A DNA stretch of 64,000 bases from Dromaius novaehollandiae. Its lineage: Eukaryota > Chordata > Aves > Casuariiformes > Dromaiidae. The stretch lies in NCBI RefSeq assembly GCF_036370855.1, contig NW_026991398.1:2418001-2482000 (forward strand). Direction: 5' to 3'. The position numbers were made by a program, and so were the translations under genes. Below, piece after piece: positions 42,480 through 54,329 of this stretch. How positions within the stretch are numbered: the stretch's first letter is position 1; each line of letters starts with the position of its first letter. Below the pieces are notes generated by a model. That model was not told the origin of the DNA. It searched no databases and saw nothing but the letters and a program-made list of their open reading frames with translations.

Positions 42480-43985
42480 TGCAGCCTGCTGCCCTGGCGG
42501 CCAGCTCTGCCCTCCCCTCCCCTCCCCTCCTCCCCCCCACAGTTGGGCGCCATGTTGTGGGTGGCAGCGCGGGGTGCGGCAGGGCCTGGGGGCAGCCCGG
42601 TGCCATGTGCCCTGGCAGTGCGGGGCCCCGGGGCCCAGCTGCTGCCCCGCAGGGTCTGGGTTCTGCCGCAGGGGCCCCACGGGGCTCCTGGCTGCCCTGT
42701 GCCTGGGGGCCGTGCCGGGCGCAGGGGAGCAGCCCCAGGGCTGGTGCTGGTGCTGGCCCTGGTGCCAGTGCGGGGGCCCTGGGCATGGCCACTGCAGGCC
42801 ACCCCAGCCTCTGGGATGCAGCACCCCTTTCCTCTCAGAGCCAGATCCCAAAGGGGGACCCACTCCCAGGGAAACCTGGCCCTGCATTGCCCCCACCCCC
42901 ACAGGATCCTGGGGGCTTAGGGCTGAGCCCCAGGACGCAAGAGTCCTGGCTGCCACATTGTCCCCCCAACCAGTCAGGACTCTACAACAAGGCTCTCTTG
43001 GCAGCCCCCACCCTGTCCAGCCACCCCCCACAGCCCAGGATCCACAGCTCTTTTTACAGTTAACAGTCTCTGTGCAACCCCTCAGGAAGGAGCATCCAAA
43101 GCCCTTACCCTTGGTGGAGAGCTGCAGGAGCGCTGGGAACAAGGAACTGCAGTCTGGGCTGATGGTGGTGGTCCATCAGTCCTCCATCTTGCTTGTCCTC
43201 TTGCCCTTGGCTCGCCTCTCCAGATGAGGAGGAAGGATGCTCTTCCCATCTCATTACACAAAACTCCTCTCTGATGTGCCCCTGCTCCTCTGCCTGTCTG
43301 TGAGGGGCCCCAGCGTGGCTCCCATCCCCTCTCCTTGCCCCGGAGTGGCTCCAAAGGGCAGTGGCAGGCAGCACATGAGCGGTGCCCAGCAGTGACCAGG
43401 CCTTGCAGGGAAGTGAGGGTACCCCTGTGGCACCAGGGAGACCTCTGTATGAGGTGGCACATCCCACTGTGACCTCAGCTTATGTCATCGGGGACTCAGT
43501 AGGTCACTGCCATGGAGATGGCACAGCCAGGGAGAGAGCAGAGATTTCCCCTCACATCCTGGAAAACAGTCACTTCCCTTCCCCCCAGTTATTTTCCAGA
43601 CCTTGTTGATAAATCCTTCAGGAATGTCTCCAGATGGTGGCAAAGACTGTGAAATATCTAAATTGGGGCACTAGAGAAGTCACTTTTGCGCCCCTGCACT
43701 GGCATGTCTGCCCTGGGCACACCTGTGCAGGAAGCTTCAGGGCTGATTTAAGTTTTGGCTTTTTTCAAAGCCAGGATCAAATCCATGTGAGATCAAACAG
43801 CACAAAGCATGGCTGAGATGCTTTGGTGAGCTTCAAAACTGGTTCTTGCTGTGGGTTGCTCTTCTTGTAGAAGTAGGATGTAGGACATTGTGGGAGAGGA
43901 CAGAGCCTTCCTCATTTAGGCACCAAAGCAGACTTTTGTTTTCAAAACGCCTCGGCAAGCTTTCTCTGTCTGTGGTGCTCCAGAT
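42480..43985. repeat. Outer end of arm A', GC-rich then mixed
   Basis: Inverted copy of 34-2,140 lacking the 1,190-1,865 segment. CpG-rich at 42,510-42,790. The long plus-strand frame at 41,881-43,227 crosses repeat R1 and the GC block and does not look like a gene. Confidence 0.65.
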
Positions 43986-45300
43986 GAAAATAATATGCCA
44001 GAGAAGAGCAAATGTGTCCTTAACACCCATCATCTGGAGGGCCAGGCCAGGGAGCAAATCTGGGGAAGTTCTCCCTTTTCCCATGCATTTTGCCCAGCCT
44101 TCCTTCTGGCTGAACCTAACCTGAGCCTAAGGAAAGCCACTTCTCCTCCCTGGGCCTCAGCTGGGCCTTGGGCTTTTCAGTGTCTCCTCGAAGCAGTGCT
44201 TCTTGCCTGGGTGTCACTAAAGCCTCTGGCACCCTGGACATACCCAGCTGCCACCCAAGCACCTGGATCCCTGCATCTCCCACAGTTTTGACCCTGGGCA
44301 TCTCAGGACATGCCCACACACCACAGTGCTGCTGCCCAGGCTCCTGTGCAGAGCCTGTAAGGCAGTGCAATGCCTCAGGACCTGCATTTGGGCTCATTCA
44401 GAAGTTTGTGAGGTGACCAGCTCACATCTCTGCAGCTGCTGAAGCTTGAGAACATCCCTACAACCAGCCTTCCTGCTCTTCCTAGTCTTTGCACAATCCC
44501 GGGGTGACTCTTGCAGAAGGGAGACTCCATCCCCCTTGAATGCTGACAGAGATGTTGCTTTCCAAGTCATTGCAAAAGGAAGGACTCGTTTACTTCTTTG
44601 GGCTGCTTATCCAGGGTGGCACACCCTCTGTGATGCTGTGAGCCCAGCTGTGCACCCTGAGGTCTCTGCCCTTTCTCTGCCCTGTCTCCTGGGTGTCTGC
44701 CCAAAATCTTGCCAGTGCACCAGGGCCATGGGAAGTGTTGCTTCAGAGAGCTCGCTTGAAGCTGTGACATGTTGTGGAGCTGAAGGCCTGACAGAGGCTT
44801 GTCTGGGACGTGGCCATGCTCCCAAACCTCCTCCTGCTCCTGGTCTGAGGGGCCAGGAAGGTCCCAGGATTGAGAGCAGTGGGTTTGGTGTGGGTGGGAT
44901 GGGTTTCCCTTGACATGCCTGAGTCCTGCCTGGGTTGCTCTGAGTGCCCAGGAAAATCCCTCTGCTCCAGGGACTTGCATAGGGTTTTTTCCAGACTTTT
45001 GTACAGAAACACAACCTGGTCCAAGATGCCCAAGAGCAGCAGAGCCACCAGCATGGTGCAGGACCCCCAGGAGCTGTATGGCGCTCTCCTCTTTTTCCAC
45101 GTGTCCTGATTATATTAACAATTTCTAACATCCCTTTACAGCACCCTATCTGGGCACTGTAACACTGTAACTCCTTCCATTACTCTTTGTTCATTCCCAT
45201 ACCGCACTGCTGATTTGCACTGTGGGGAGTTTAAAGTTTGTTTCTCTGGGCAAGTCCTTCATTCTGTTTCTCTCTAGCATTTCATGTCTATCCAAAAGGT
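43986..45300. other. Single-copy spacer between A' and B
   Basis: I find no second copy in the window. A plus-strand frame from about 44,446 (no ATG; first codon TTG) reads a hydrophobic stretch QPAFLLFLVFAQSRGDSC and later VCPKSCQCT, then VTCCGAEGLTE, which loosely recalls a leucine-rich-repeat N-terminal cap. No leucine-rich repeats follow, and the minus strand is equally open. I do not call a gene. Confidence 0.35.
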
Positions 45301-46639
45301 TTCTAGCCAGGTAATCCCTTGTGGAAAGGGGACTTCATTGGAGGCACCTTGGACTTAGCATACAGTTCAGGAGTGTAATTATTTTTCAGGAAATTGCATC
45401 ATGCCTTTTTTTTTTTTTCTGCCTTGTAATTAAGAAAAATTCTTCTGTGTCTATTTGCAGCTCGTTCTCTAAGGAAAGCAGGTGGGAAGTGGGGCATATG
45501 AGCTGTAACCTTCATTTGCAGACTTCAGTGGAGAAAGGTTTGACTTTAACAGGAGTGATGCAAGTCCCAGGTGGCTGATGAGAGAAATGGCAGGGTTGGG
45601 GAGATGGGGAAGAAGAGTGTCCATGCAGTGTCTGACTTCTGGGACACTGCTTTTCCTACATGTCCACACTTCATTAGGAGACACTCTGTATCTATATCAT
45701 TTGGAGAATGTTGCTGTCACTTATTGTGAAAGCTGAATAAGACTACTAATCCTAAAAACCTTTAAGAAATACCTTTATATGATGTTCTAACTGAAGTCAC
45801 CATCTTTCAGCTACTCTGCTGAAACCACTCCAATTAGCCATACATTACTTCAAGAAAATTACAGGGAGAGACGTGGTTCATCACGGCTTTTTGCATTGTA
45901 ATGAGCCCCATGGTGTATTTGGTGCTGAGTCCATGAACCTCAGCTATTGCGAGGAGATTGAGCAAAATGTTCAAGTCAAGTCAGAAGCAAATCCCAAACT
46001 TTTGTAGAGTGTTAACAGATCCCACTGAGGGCCATTACCAGCAAAGACTCACTGGGGGCTGATGAGAGCAGAAAATTGTAGTCACTGGTTACAGGTAGGG
46101 AAAGGAAATGTGCAGGTGACTCTGATGCAAAGTGAAGCCTTCATTTGTTCTATAGAGCAAAACAGCCAAGCATGGACACTGAGACCCTGGGAAGGGAGAT
46201 GCTTTCCCTCATGCCTTGCCCAGGGCTCCTCCTGGGGCAGTGTGTGGGTGGGGGTGTGCAAGGCTGAATGCAGGACAATGACAGGACATCTCCTGGGGTC
46301 CCTGGGGGGACAAGGGGACAACGAGGCCCCAGTGTCTCCTGGTAGGCCTTGGTGGCAGAGACAACAGCCATAGGACAAAGACCCCAGTTCTCTCAGGGCC
46401 CTTCAGCCTTTGCAGCACCCTCGGCCATCTCCACCACAGGCCGACGTACACTGTCCCACTCCTGCTCCTGTGTCCCTGCAGACTGTAGACACCCAGCCTG
46501 CTTCCCCACCTTGCTCTCACCCTGGGTTCTCTCTCCCTTCATTGATGTCTCTCATCCTCACTGGCTGTTCCCTGGAACACAAAGCCATTGGCTGATCACA
46601 CACTCCCTCTGGGTGACCTGTTGCACCACAGCACCGCCC
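45300..46639. repeat. Block B, forward copy of A 12.3-13.7 kb
   Basis: Shared landmarks include TTGGAGGCACCTTGGACTTA (45,339), GCAAATCCCAAACTTTTG (about 45,987) and TGCAGACTGTAGACACCCA (46,476). Similarity is visibly lower than between A' and C. No gene seen. Confidence 0.65.
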
Positions 46640-47160
46640 TTCAGGTAATTTATTTCTATGCTACTGGCCAGTCTGAACTTCCCAAGCTGCAGGTCTTGTT
46701 TCCCCTTCCCATGCTTCTTCCCACTACCAAGAAAAGTTCTGGGGAGCCTGGGAATCGGACACATCAGTGCTGAGTTGAGGGGGACAATAACTGCTGTTGT
46801 CTGGGAAGCCATGCTCCTCCTAATGCAGCCCTGTTGATGTCTGGCCTTATTCACAGTGAGCATGCACCACTGGCTCCTATGGCATCCCTTGCAATACCCA
46901 GGCCTTCTCCTCAGGCCATTCCCCAGCTGCTCACATCCCAAACCGTCCTGATACACGGGGTTATTCTTCCCCACGTGCAGGACTTGCCCCTTCTCTGTGT
47001 AAAATGTCATGAGGTTTCTGTTAGCTGAATCCCCAAGTTTCTCAAGGTGCCCCAGACTGAAGCTCAGTGCAGCAGCTGTTAACGTGGAGTGCAGATGGCT
47101 CACCTGGAGTTGTGATGCCCCTAAGAAGACAGTAGCAGAAGGAACTGCAGGACACTTCAA
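46640..47160 (-). mobile_element. CR1 LINE fragment
   Basis: The minus strand gives a decayed CR1 peptide (EKLGDSANRNLMTFYTEKGQ, KARHQQGCIRRSMAS) from the RT C-terminal region. It corresponds to the fragment at 13,690-14,010 and is reversed at 55,690-56,700. Confidence 0.75.
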
Positions 47161-47534
47161 GTACTAGAAGGTATTGGTTTAATGGAATTGCTGACCTAGG
47201 TAGGAATTACCATGGCAACCATCCCAGGAATGCCTAGTGAGGGTACAAAGCAAGCACAATGAGGGTCTGTGAGGAGAGGGTAAAGAGAGGTGGGCAGTTT
47301 GTACGGGAGGTTTTGAGGCTGGTAAGAGGGTAGAACTTGGAAGGAGTAAAGGAAACAGAAACACAATAAAGGGTGAAACAAAGGAGTGATCAGGGCTGTT
47401 CAGGGGTATGTGTGAAGCAGCCCTGCCTCTGCACATCTCTGATTGGAGCAGGCCAGGCAAGCTGATTCATCTGATCATAGTGTCTGACTTACTTCCATGG
47501 TCATGAGAACTGAGTGCTTCCCCTAACACTGACA
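47161..47534. other. Spacer between two CR1 fragments
   Basis: AG-rich DNA with no recognisable gene or element; a weak match to the spacer at 14,010-14,360. Confidence 0.4.
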
Positions 47535-49690
47535 AGAATTGACCCAGAGGGGAAGGAATCAGCGAGTCTTTCAGGCTGGACAGGACCTCAGTGCTCACTG
47601 CAGGGTCAGCTTTGGGGTCAGGCCAGGTTTCTGAGGCCGTGATCCAGTCTTGAGAACCTCCAGGGATGGAGACAGCACAGCTTCTCTGGGCAACATGTTG
47701 CAATGCTTGACCATCCTCTCAGTGGAAAAGTTTGTCCTTCTCTCCAGCCTGTTCCTCTTTGGTTTTAAACTATGGCTGTTGTCTCTCATCCTTCTGCCAT
47801 GCACCATTATGGAGAGCCCAGCTTTGTCTTCCTGAGGACCTCCTTGTATGGGGGGGGCATTTGTACTGGGGGGGCCAAAAACTGATGCAGTATTGTACAT
47901 GTTGCCTAACAAGTGCCCGGAACAAGGGGCTAAGCACTTCCCTTGACTTCCTGGCCAGGCTCCTATTCATACAGCGCAGGATGCTGTTGGCCTTCTTTGC
48001 TGCCCAGGCACACTGCTGTCTCACATTTTGCCTTCTGTCTGCCAAAATATTTGTGTCCATCTCAGCAGAGCTGCTGCATGGCCACTCAGTCCCCAGCCTG
48101 TCTCTCTGCAGAGTGTTGGTCTGTCCCAGGTGCAGGAGCCTGGCATTTGTCCTTGCTGAATGTCATGAGACTCCTGACAGTCCTTTCCTCCTGCCTAAGT
48201 CCTAAAGGGTGTGCAAGTAAGCTGTGGGAGAAAGCGTCAAAAGCCTTCCTAAAGTCAAGGTAACTGACGTTCACTGTTCTCTGTCTGTCCACAAATACAG
48301 CTCTTGTAACATAGAAGGCCATTAGGGTGGTGAGGCATGATTTACCCTCAGTAAATCTATGCTGACTGTTCCCTGTCACCTTTGCCTTCATTCTCCCAGA
48401 AATGGGGCCAGAGATGACTTGCTCCATGGCATTTTTGTGACCAAAGTGAAGCTGAACAGCCTGTAGCTCCTCGCATTGTCCTTTTGACCTTTTCTGAAGT
48501 TGGATGCAATATTTGCCTTTCTCCAGGCATGGACCTTCCTGAGCCTCCACAGCATTCCAAGATGATAGAGAGAGGCCTTGCTAGATAGAGACCAGCTCTC
48601 TCAGCATCCTTGGCTGCAGCCCATCCAATGCCATAGACTGGTGCTTTTGCAAATAATTCCTGACTCTGCCCTCCTTCATTGTGGGTTGTTTTTCTCCTTG
48701 GGAGTCATTAGTATGGGCACAATGGCCTGGGAGACCTTCCTGGTGGAGAGAGACTGAAGACAAGGGATTGAGTTCCCCACACCTATCTGCATCAGCTGAT
48801 ACCAGATTCCTTGCTGCATTCAGCCATGCACCCACTTTTTTTTTAAGCTTTTACTTTCAGTGAAGCAATAGCAGATGATCTTCATGCACGTGCCATCCCT
48901 TGCAACCGTCGATCCTAGAGGAGCTTTGGCTTTCCTAACTACTTCCCTACTTCCTTGGACAATGTTTCTGAATCCCCCCTTTGCAGCCTCTCCCTGCTTC
49001 CCATTCCTGTGTGTTGCCTTTTTGTAGTGTTGTTCAGTTGTGCATTTAGCCAGCCTGTCTCCTGAGATGTCTACTTGTGCTCCTGGGTATCAGTAAGGGC
49101 CATTCTCGAGCTTGGAGGATGCTGCCTTAAAGACCGGCCAGTTTTCTGAGCTCCTTTGCCCTTCAGAGCTGCCGACCAAGGGATTCCTCAACCAGTCTCC
49201 CCAGTAGGCACAAGTCTGCACTTCTGACATCCACAGTCTGGACTCTGCTCCTCTTCTTCCTCACTCCCCTCAGGAGCAGGAGCTCCACTACCTCGTGGCC
49301 ACTGCAGGCAAGGCTGACGCTGATTATCATCACATCCCTGGTCAGTTCTTCCTTGTTTGCAGGTTCCAGGTCCAGGAGAGTGTCACCCTTGTTGAGCTGC
49401 CTGGCTTAACTGTGCTGGGAAGTTGTCCTCCACACCCTCCAGAATCCTCCTGGACTCTGCACCTTGCTGCATTGCCCTCCCAGGGAATGCCAGGGAGATT
49501 AAAGTCTCCCCATAGGAACCAGGGTCTGTGATCCACAGACTTCCTCAGGTTGCTTAAGATTGCTTTTGTAGTTCTGCAACAGCTTGTGCATCTCCCCTTC
49601 CTCTTGTTTTGTGGCCCAGGCTTTGTGCCTTTGTGTATATTTGGGCTGCAGAATCTCAGCTGTGGCACCAGGGCTGAGCGCAGAGTTGCT
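47535..49690 (-). mobile_element. CR1 LINE with RT and endonuclease remnants (shared insertion, block B)
   Basis: The most complete CR1 in the window. Minus-strand peptides: QQCAWAAKKANSILRCMNRS (about 47,990), NSQHRFTEGKSCLTTLMAFY with YLDFRKAFD (about 48,260-48,370) from the reverse transcriptase, and LWGDFNLPGIPWEGN (about 49,490) from the AP endonuclease. Many stops make it inactive. Its 3' end near 47,540 matches that of the A copy at 14,360. Confidence 0.8.
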
Positions 49691-52600
49691 ACTGTAAAAC
49701 CTGTTCCCCAGAGACAAGGACGCCATGTATGCAATGGCCCCACTTCAGAACAGAGACCTGCTGATGTAGGCGATATATGGTGATATAATGATGATATGAG
49801 GCACCCACTAAGAGAGCAAACCCTGCAGTAGCCAAGGCCAGGGAGAAACAGAGCTGGGCCATGCAGCTGTGGCAGCAAAAGTGTTTTGTGCCCAAGACGA
49901 CTTTGCAGCACCTTGGGGCCTATAATAGAAGTTACCAGATGTCCAGGAAGGACAAGGTGCCTCTGAGAAGGTCCTTGGGCCTGAACAGCCTGCAATCTAG
50001 CCACACTGTAGCTGCGTCATTAGTATGGTCCCGGTTCACATAACTGGGGGGTGAGAAAAGCTTTAGGGAGAGGAGAACTAGATGGATTTGAGAGTGTAGG
50101 AGTATGTGTGGAGACCGTGGTGCAATGTGCAGCACGCTTGGATGTAGATGCGATAGACTTTGCCTAAAGGCAATGGTGGGAATCCCTTGCTTGGGAAGAG
50201 GTAGGAGACTCGAGATGCCCTGGGGTGTTTGTCCAGCTACCACTCCAGAGTGGCATGATTTTCCTGTAGGTCCTGAGCTGTATCTGCTAGAAACATGGTG
50301 GTTGTGCTGGACACCCCGTGCAGGTGACATGGCCCTGCAGGCCTGTTGTCATTGCATTAAACCAAGTGTCTGCACTGAATTACATCAGCTGTTTGCAACA
50401 TCAGGATCTGAACAGGTCTCAGCTTCAGGGTGAGCGCAGCTCTTGCAGTAGTAGGTAGCTAGTGTCATTTGGAATGGCCAAGGAGATCCTCCACCTGGCA
50501 GCTGATGCCCCAGAAAGATGTGGGTTTCAGAGCTGTTACATCAGAGCAAGGAGACACTGGTACATGTCTTGGACCACCTCTGACACTTCCAATGTCAGAA
50601 GCTGTTTGCATATGAACAACTGACTCCCACCCTCCATCTCCATTGATTACAATGGGAGCTTAGACAAGAAGCAGTCACACCATGCACCCCAAAACCTGGG
50701 CAAGGGGAATCCCACCTCCTGTGAGTCTGTGGAGTGCACAAGAGGGAACTGAATCCTACTACATCCCAGGAGCTTCCAGATCAGTATTTAATGCCTAGCT
50801 TGACACCTCGAAACCAATTGCTAAAGCATGAATAAATGAACTCCCTTCTTGTTCCTGCCTAGGTGTCCTGTCTTCTTATGGGATGGGAGCAGGCCCTTCC
50901 AGAGTGGGACATTTCCACCTCTCCCAGATAACCATCTTGTGATGAGACAAACTGAAACACTGAACTCAGTCTCTCTCCCCTGTTTAGGGAGGGACCATCC
51001 GTGATTATTTTAGGCTACTTCAATGGGCATTTTCCAGGGGTGACCACATGGTCTTTGAGGAGATGTCAGCCCTGGAGCCCCGGGAACTTCCTGAAGGTGC
51101 ACAGGGCACAGAGAAAGTCATGTCTTTGCTGGGCCTGGCTCCTGGGACTGCAGGAGCCCATGGCAACCTGGCAGGCACTGCAGAGACACAGCTCTGTCCA
51201 GGAGCAGCTGCTCTTAAAGGAGCAGCAAGACTCAGGGCACTGCCTGCAGGCACCAGGATGAGAGGAGCGACTCAGAAGTTAAAGACAGTCAGGAATGGGA
51301 GGACGGCTGAGAGCTCACTGTGAAGAGAAATCTTCACCGCCCTTGACACAGTAAGTCTCTGGCTGCAGGGCAATGCTGCTGTGGTTCCCGGAGGGTTCTT
51401 CTGCAGCTGGCACCTTCCACAGCTGATATGTTCTGTCAGGGTGGCTCTGCCACCTTCTCCTGTTTGGAGCAGGTGGAGCTTCTGAGCAGGGATTCCCAGC
51501 CACACCATCACAGGGACAGGGCATCACTGCTACCTTCTCCCAGGGACAGTGCAGGGGTGTGAAGCCAGAGAGTGCACCCAGGTCTGCCCAGGGCTGCAAT
51601 TCAGAGCAGTATCCCTGAGCTCCAGGGTGCTGTGTGACCGGGGCAGGGACTCTGCCGCCTGTGAGGGTCAGCACTCAGCCTGCCCGAGGAACTCCCCACA
51701 GCACTGTGGGGAGAAGCTGTGGGTGGAAGGAGTGACCCCTGGCAGGGCAGGTTCATTCTCCTATTGAGAGAGTGCTGTGTGGATCAGGGCTGCACTCAGG
51801 TTCAGCTCACCCCCAGGATATTTCCAAGGGACCTTTTCAAGAGGAATGTCAAGGCAAGGGTTACCTTAAAGATAAGGAGCTTTCCTAAGTCTCTGCTTTC
51901 ACCTTCCTACTGTTTGCAGGTGGGGGGGGGGGGGGCGGGATGTGTGTGGAAAAGGAGCTGTCAGGTTTGGAGAAGAGACTGACACTCCTAGACCTTTACT
52001 GTGAGAGATCAAGAGGTCTGCGATGAACCTCAGTAAGCTCTTTCCCCACTCTGGATGGGATCTGTGAGCACTGACAGGGAAAAGACATGGGATAGAGAAA
52101 CAGCTCCCGGGAGGAAAAGGCAGTGAAGACACAACCAGTGAATGAGAAGAAACTAGAAACAGAAATGCTGTGCAGGGATTAATTTGGAGAACTCCCTCAA
52201 CGCAGACAGCTTCCTCTAAGCAATCCCCCCATGTCTCCTCTCCCACCCAGCAGAGCCTTTGCCCTCAAGGCCATGGGGTGCAGGCCATGAGCCCCCTCCT
52301 CGGCAGCCTGAGCTCCAGCTCCAAAGGAGCATCCCTCCTGCAACATGCCCATTTCCCACTGCACAGCAAAGGTGCTGAGAGTGACTGTCCTGAGATGTTG
52401 CTGTCTGGGAGGTGGTGTGCACAGCTGGGTGCAGTGAAGGCTTTCCTGTGTGCCCGCCTGCCTCTCCCTCCTTGCTTTCCCTTTAGGAGGAGAGTCACAG
52501 TATTCCTCTTTGTTTCCTCACCTCACCTCTCTGTGCTGGTCTGGTTCTTGCTCTTGTAGTCTTTGTGGTTAAGGCAGTAGCTTCCCACTCCCACTACATG

Positions 52601-53160
52601 GCCTGAAGAAACAGTGAAGATGGTAAACTTAATGTGAGGGCAGGGTTCATCTCACTGGGACAGAGACATCTAGAAGGTCAGGTCACCCCCTGTCTTCACT
52701 GTTTCTTTGCTTTGCTGGAGTGGGAGCTAATGTGACTGATTCCGATACAGACACTTCCATTCAAGAGGGCAAAGTTGGGGGAGATGGCTCTCTAACACGG
52801 ATCTTCTCTTTCAGTGACAGCTGGCATAAGTGTTATATTCATCTCTCACAATGATAAAAAGAGAATATTCCACTGCATCACTGGACCAGATGCCCTAACT
52901 CAGCTCATGGCATCCATCTGCAGGTATCCTTACCAAATACACAGGATGGTCTACCACCTCCATTTACACACTCCGGCAGAGCAGCACTGACTCCTCTGAA
53001 GCCCATGCTCTGCACAGCACACTCAGACAGCACAAAACAGAGGTCAGCTGAAAGGAGGTAAAGCAGAAAGGCAGTGTTGGGGGGAGACTTGGGGGAGTGG
53101 AATGGGATTTGCTTAGAGAAGCCTGTCTTAACTTGACCATGCCTTTTCCTCATGGGACAG
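49691..53160. other. 5' flank of OR-3
   Basis: Forward copy of A 16,290-20,348. A run of 14 G lies at 51,922-51,935. No intact gene; any 5' untranslated exon of OR-3 should be in this stretch. The last bases (TTTTCCTCATGGGACAG, ending 53,160) form the 3' splice site before the receptor exon. Confidence 0.55.
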
Positions 53161-53174
53161 TTCCCCAAACTGAG

Positions 53175-54119
53175 ATGGAGCACATGTCCAACAGCAGCTC
53201 CTTCAATGAGTTCCTCCTCCTGGCATTCGCCGACACATGGGAGCTGCAGCTCTTGCACTTCTTGCTCTTCCTGGGCATCTACCTGGCTGCCCTCCTGGGC
53301 AACGGCCTCATCATCACAGCCGTAGCCTGTGACCACCACCTCCACACCCCCATGTACTTCTTCCTCCTCAACCTCTCCATCCTCGACCTTGGATCCATCT
53401 CCACCACTGTCCCCAAGTCCATGGCCAATTCCCTGTGGGACACCAGGGCCATTTCCTACTCAGGATGTGCTGCCCAAGTTTTTTTCTTCTCTTTCTTATT
53501 TTCAGCAGAGTTTTATCTCCTCACCATCATGGCGTACGATCGCTACATTGCCATCTGCCAGCCTCTGCACTACAGGACCTTCATGAGTAACAGAGCTTGT
53601 GTCAAAATGGCAGCAGCTGCCTGGGGCAGTGGCTTTCTCAATGCTCTCCTGCACACTAGGAACACATTTTCAATACCACTCTGCCAAGGCAATGTCATGG
53701 AGCAGTTCTTCTGTGAGATTCCCCAGATCCTCAAGCTCTCCTGCTCAGACTCCTACCTCAGGGAAGTGGGGCTTCTTGTGGTTGGAATTTCTTTAGGCTT
53801 TGGGTGTTTCATTTTCATTGTGCTGTCCTACGTGCAGATCTTCACTGCTGTGCTGAGGATCCCCTCTGAGCAGGGCCGGCACAAAGCCTTTTCCATGTGC
53901 CTCCCGCACCTGGCCGTGGTCTCCCTGTTTATCAGCACCTCATATTTTGCCCACCTGAAACCCCCTTCCCTCTCCTCCCCAGCTGTGGATCTGGTGGTGG
54001 CTGTTCTGTACTCGGTGGTGCCTCCAGCAGTGAACCCCCTCATCTACAGCATGAGGAACAAGGAGCTCAAGGAGGCCTTGAGGAAACTGATTCAACTGGT
54101 ACCAGTTCAGCAGCAATAA
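53175..54119 (+). CDS. Odorant receptor 3, family 14-like (avian gamma-c clade)
   Basis: Intact single-exon odorant receptor, 314 residues from the ATG at 53,175 (MEHMSNSSSF). That start has the better context (G at -3 and +4) and lies 14 bases after the splice site; the alternative at 53,184 (MSNSSSF, 311 residues) aligns with OR-2. Numbered from 53,175: glycosylation site N6; GN in TM1 (43-44); PMYFFLL (59-65); MAYDRYIAIC (119-128, Ile for the usual Val); SYVQIF at the end of TM5; KAFSMCLPH at TM6; NPLIYSMRN (287-295). The tail ends QLVPVQQQ. TM3 (about 100-114) differs strongly from OR-1 and OR-2. Forward orientation, 26 kb from the divergent OR-2. Confidence 0.95.
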   Translation: MEHMSNSSSFNEFLLLAFADTWELQLLHFLLFLGIYLAALLGNGLIITAVACDHHLHTPMYFFLLNLSILDLGSISTTVPKSMANSLWDTRAISYSGCAAQVFFFSFLFSAEFYLLTIMAYDRYIAICQPLHYRTFMSNRACVKMAAAAWGSGFLNALLHTRNTFSIPLCQGNVMEQFFCEIPQILKLSCSDSYLREVGLLVVGISLGFGCFIFIVLSYVQIFTAVLRIPSEQGRHKAFSMCLPHLAVVSLFISTSYFAHLKPPSLSSPAVDLVVAVLYSVVPPAVNPLIYSMRNKELKEALRKLIQLVPVQQQ

Positions 54120-54317
54120 GCTGCCAATCCCTCTTCACAAGTGCTTTCTAATTCATCTCAGACAACTCTTGTGCTTTGGGCATTGTATCTGTGATAATCA
54201 GGCTTGTACAGAAGTGTTTGAATACATCTCATTTCTCCAAAGGCGCAAACCCAGTCTGTCTGACCCAGAGGCCTTCTATAAATGTGTCTATCACTGTGTC
54301 AGAGCTGGCCTGTCTTT

Positions 54318-54323
54318 AATAAA
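54318..54323 (+). terminator. Polyadenylation signal, OR-3
   Basis: AATAAA about 200 bases after the stop codon, in the context CTTTAATAAAAGGGGATTTC, shared with the OR-1 signal at 22,201. Confidence 0.55.
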
Positions 54324-54329
54324 AGGGGA

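Noticed and set aside
51922-51935. G14 run as a regulatory element
   Set aside because: Homopolymer not shared by A or A'; may even be a sequencing-length uncertainty.
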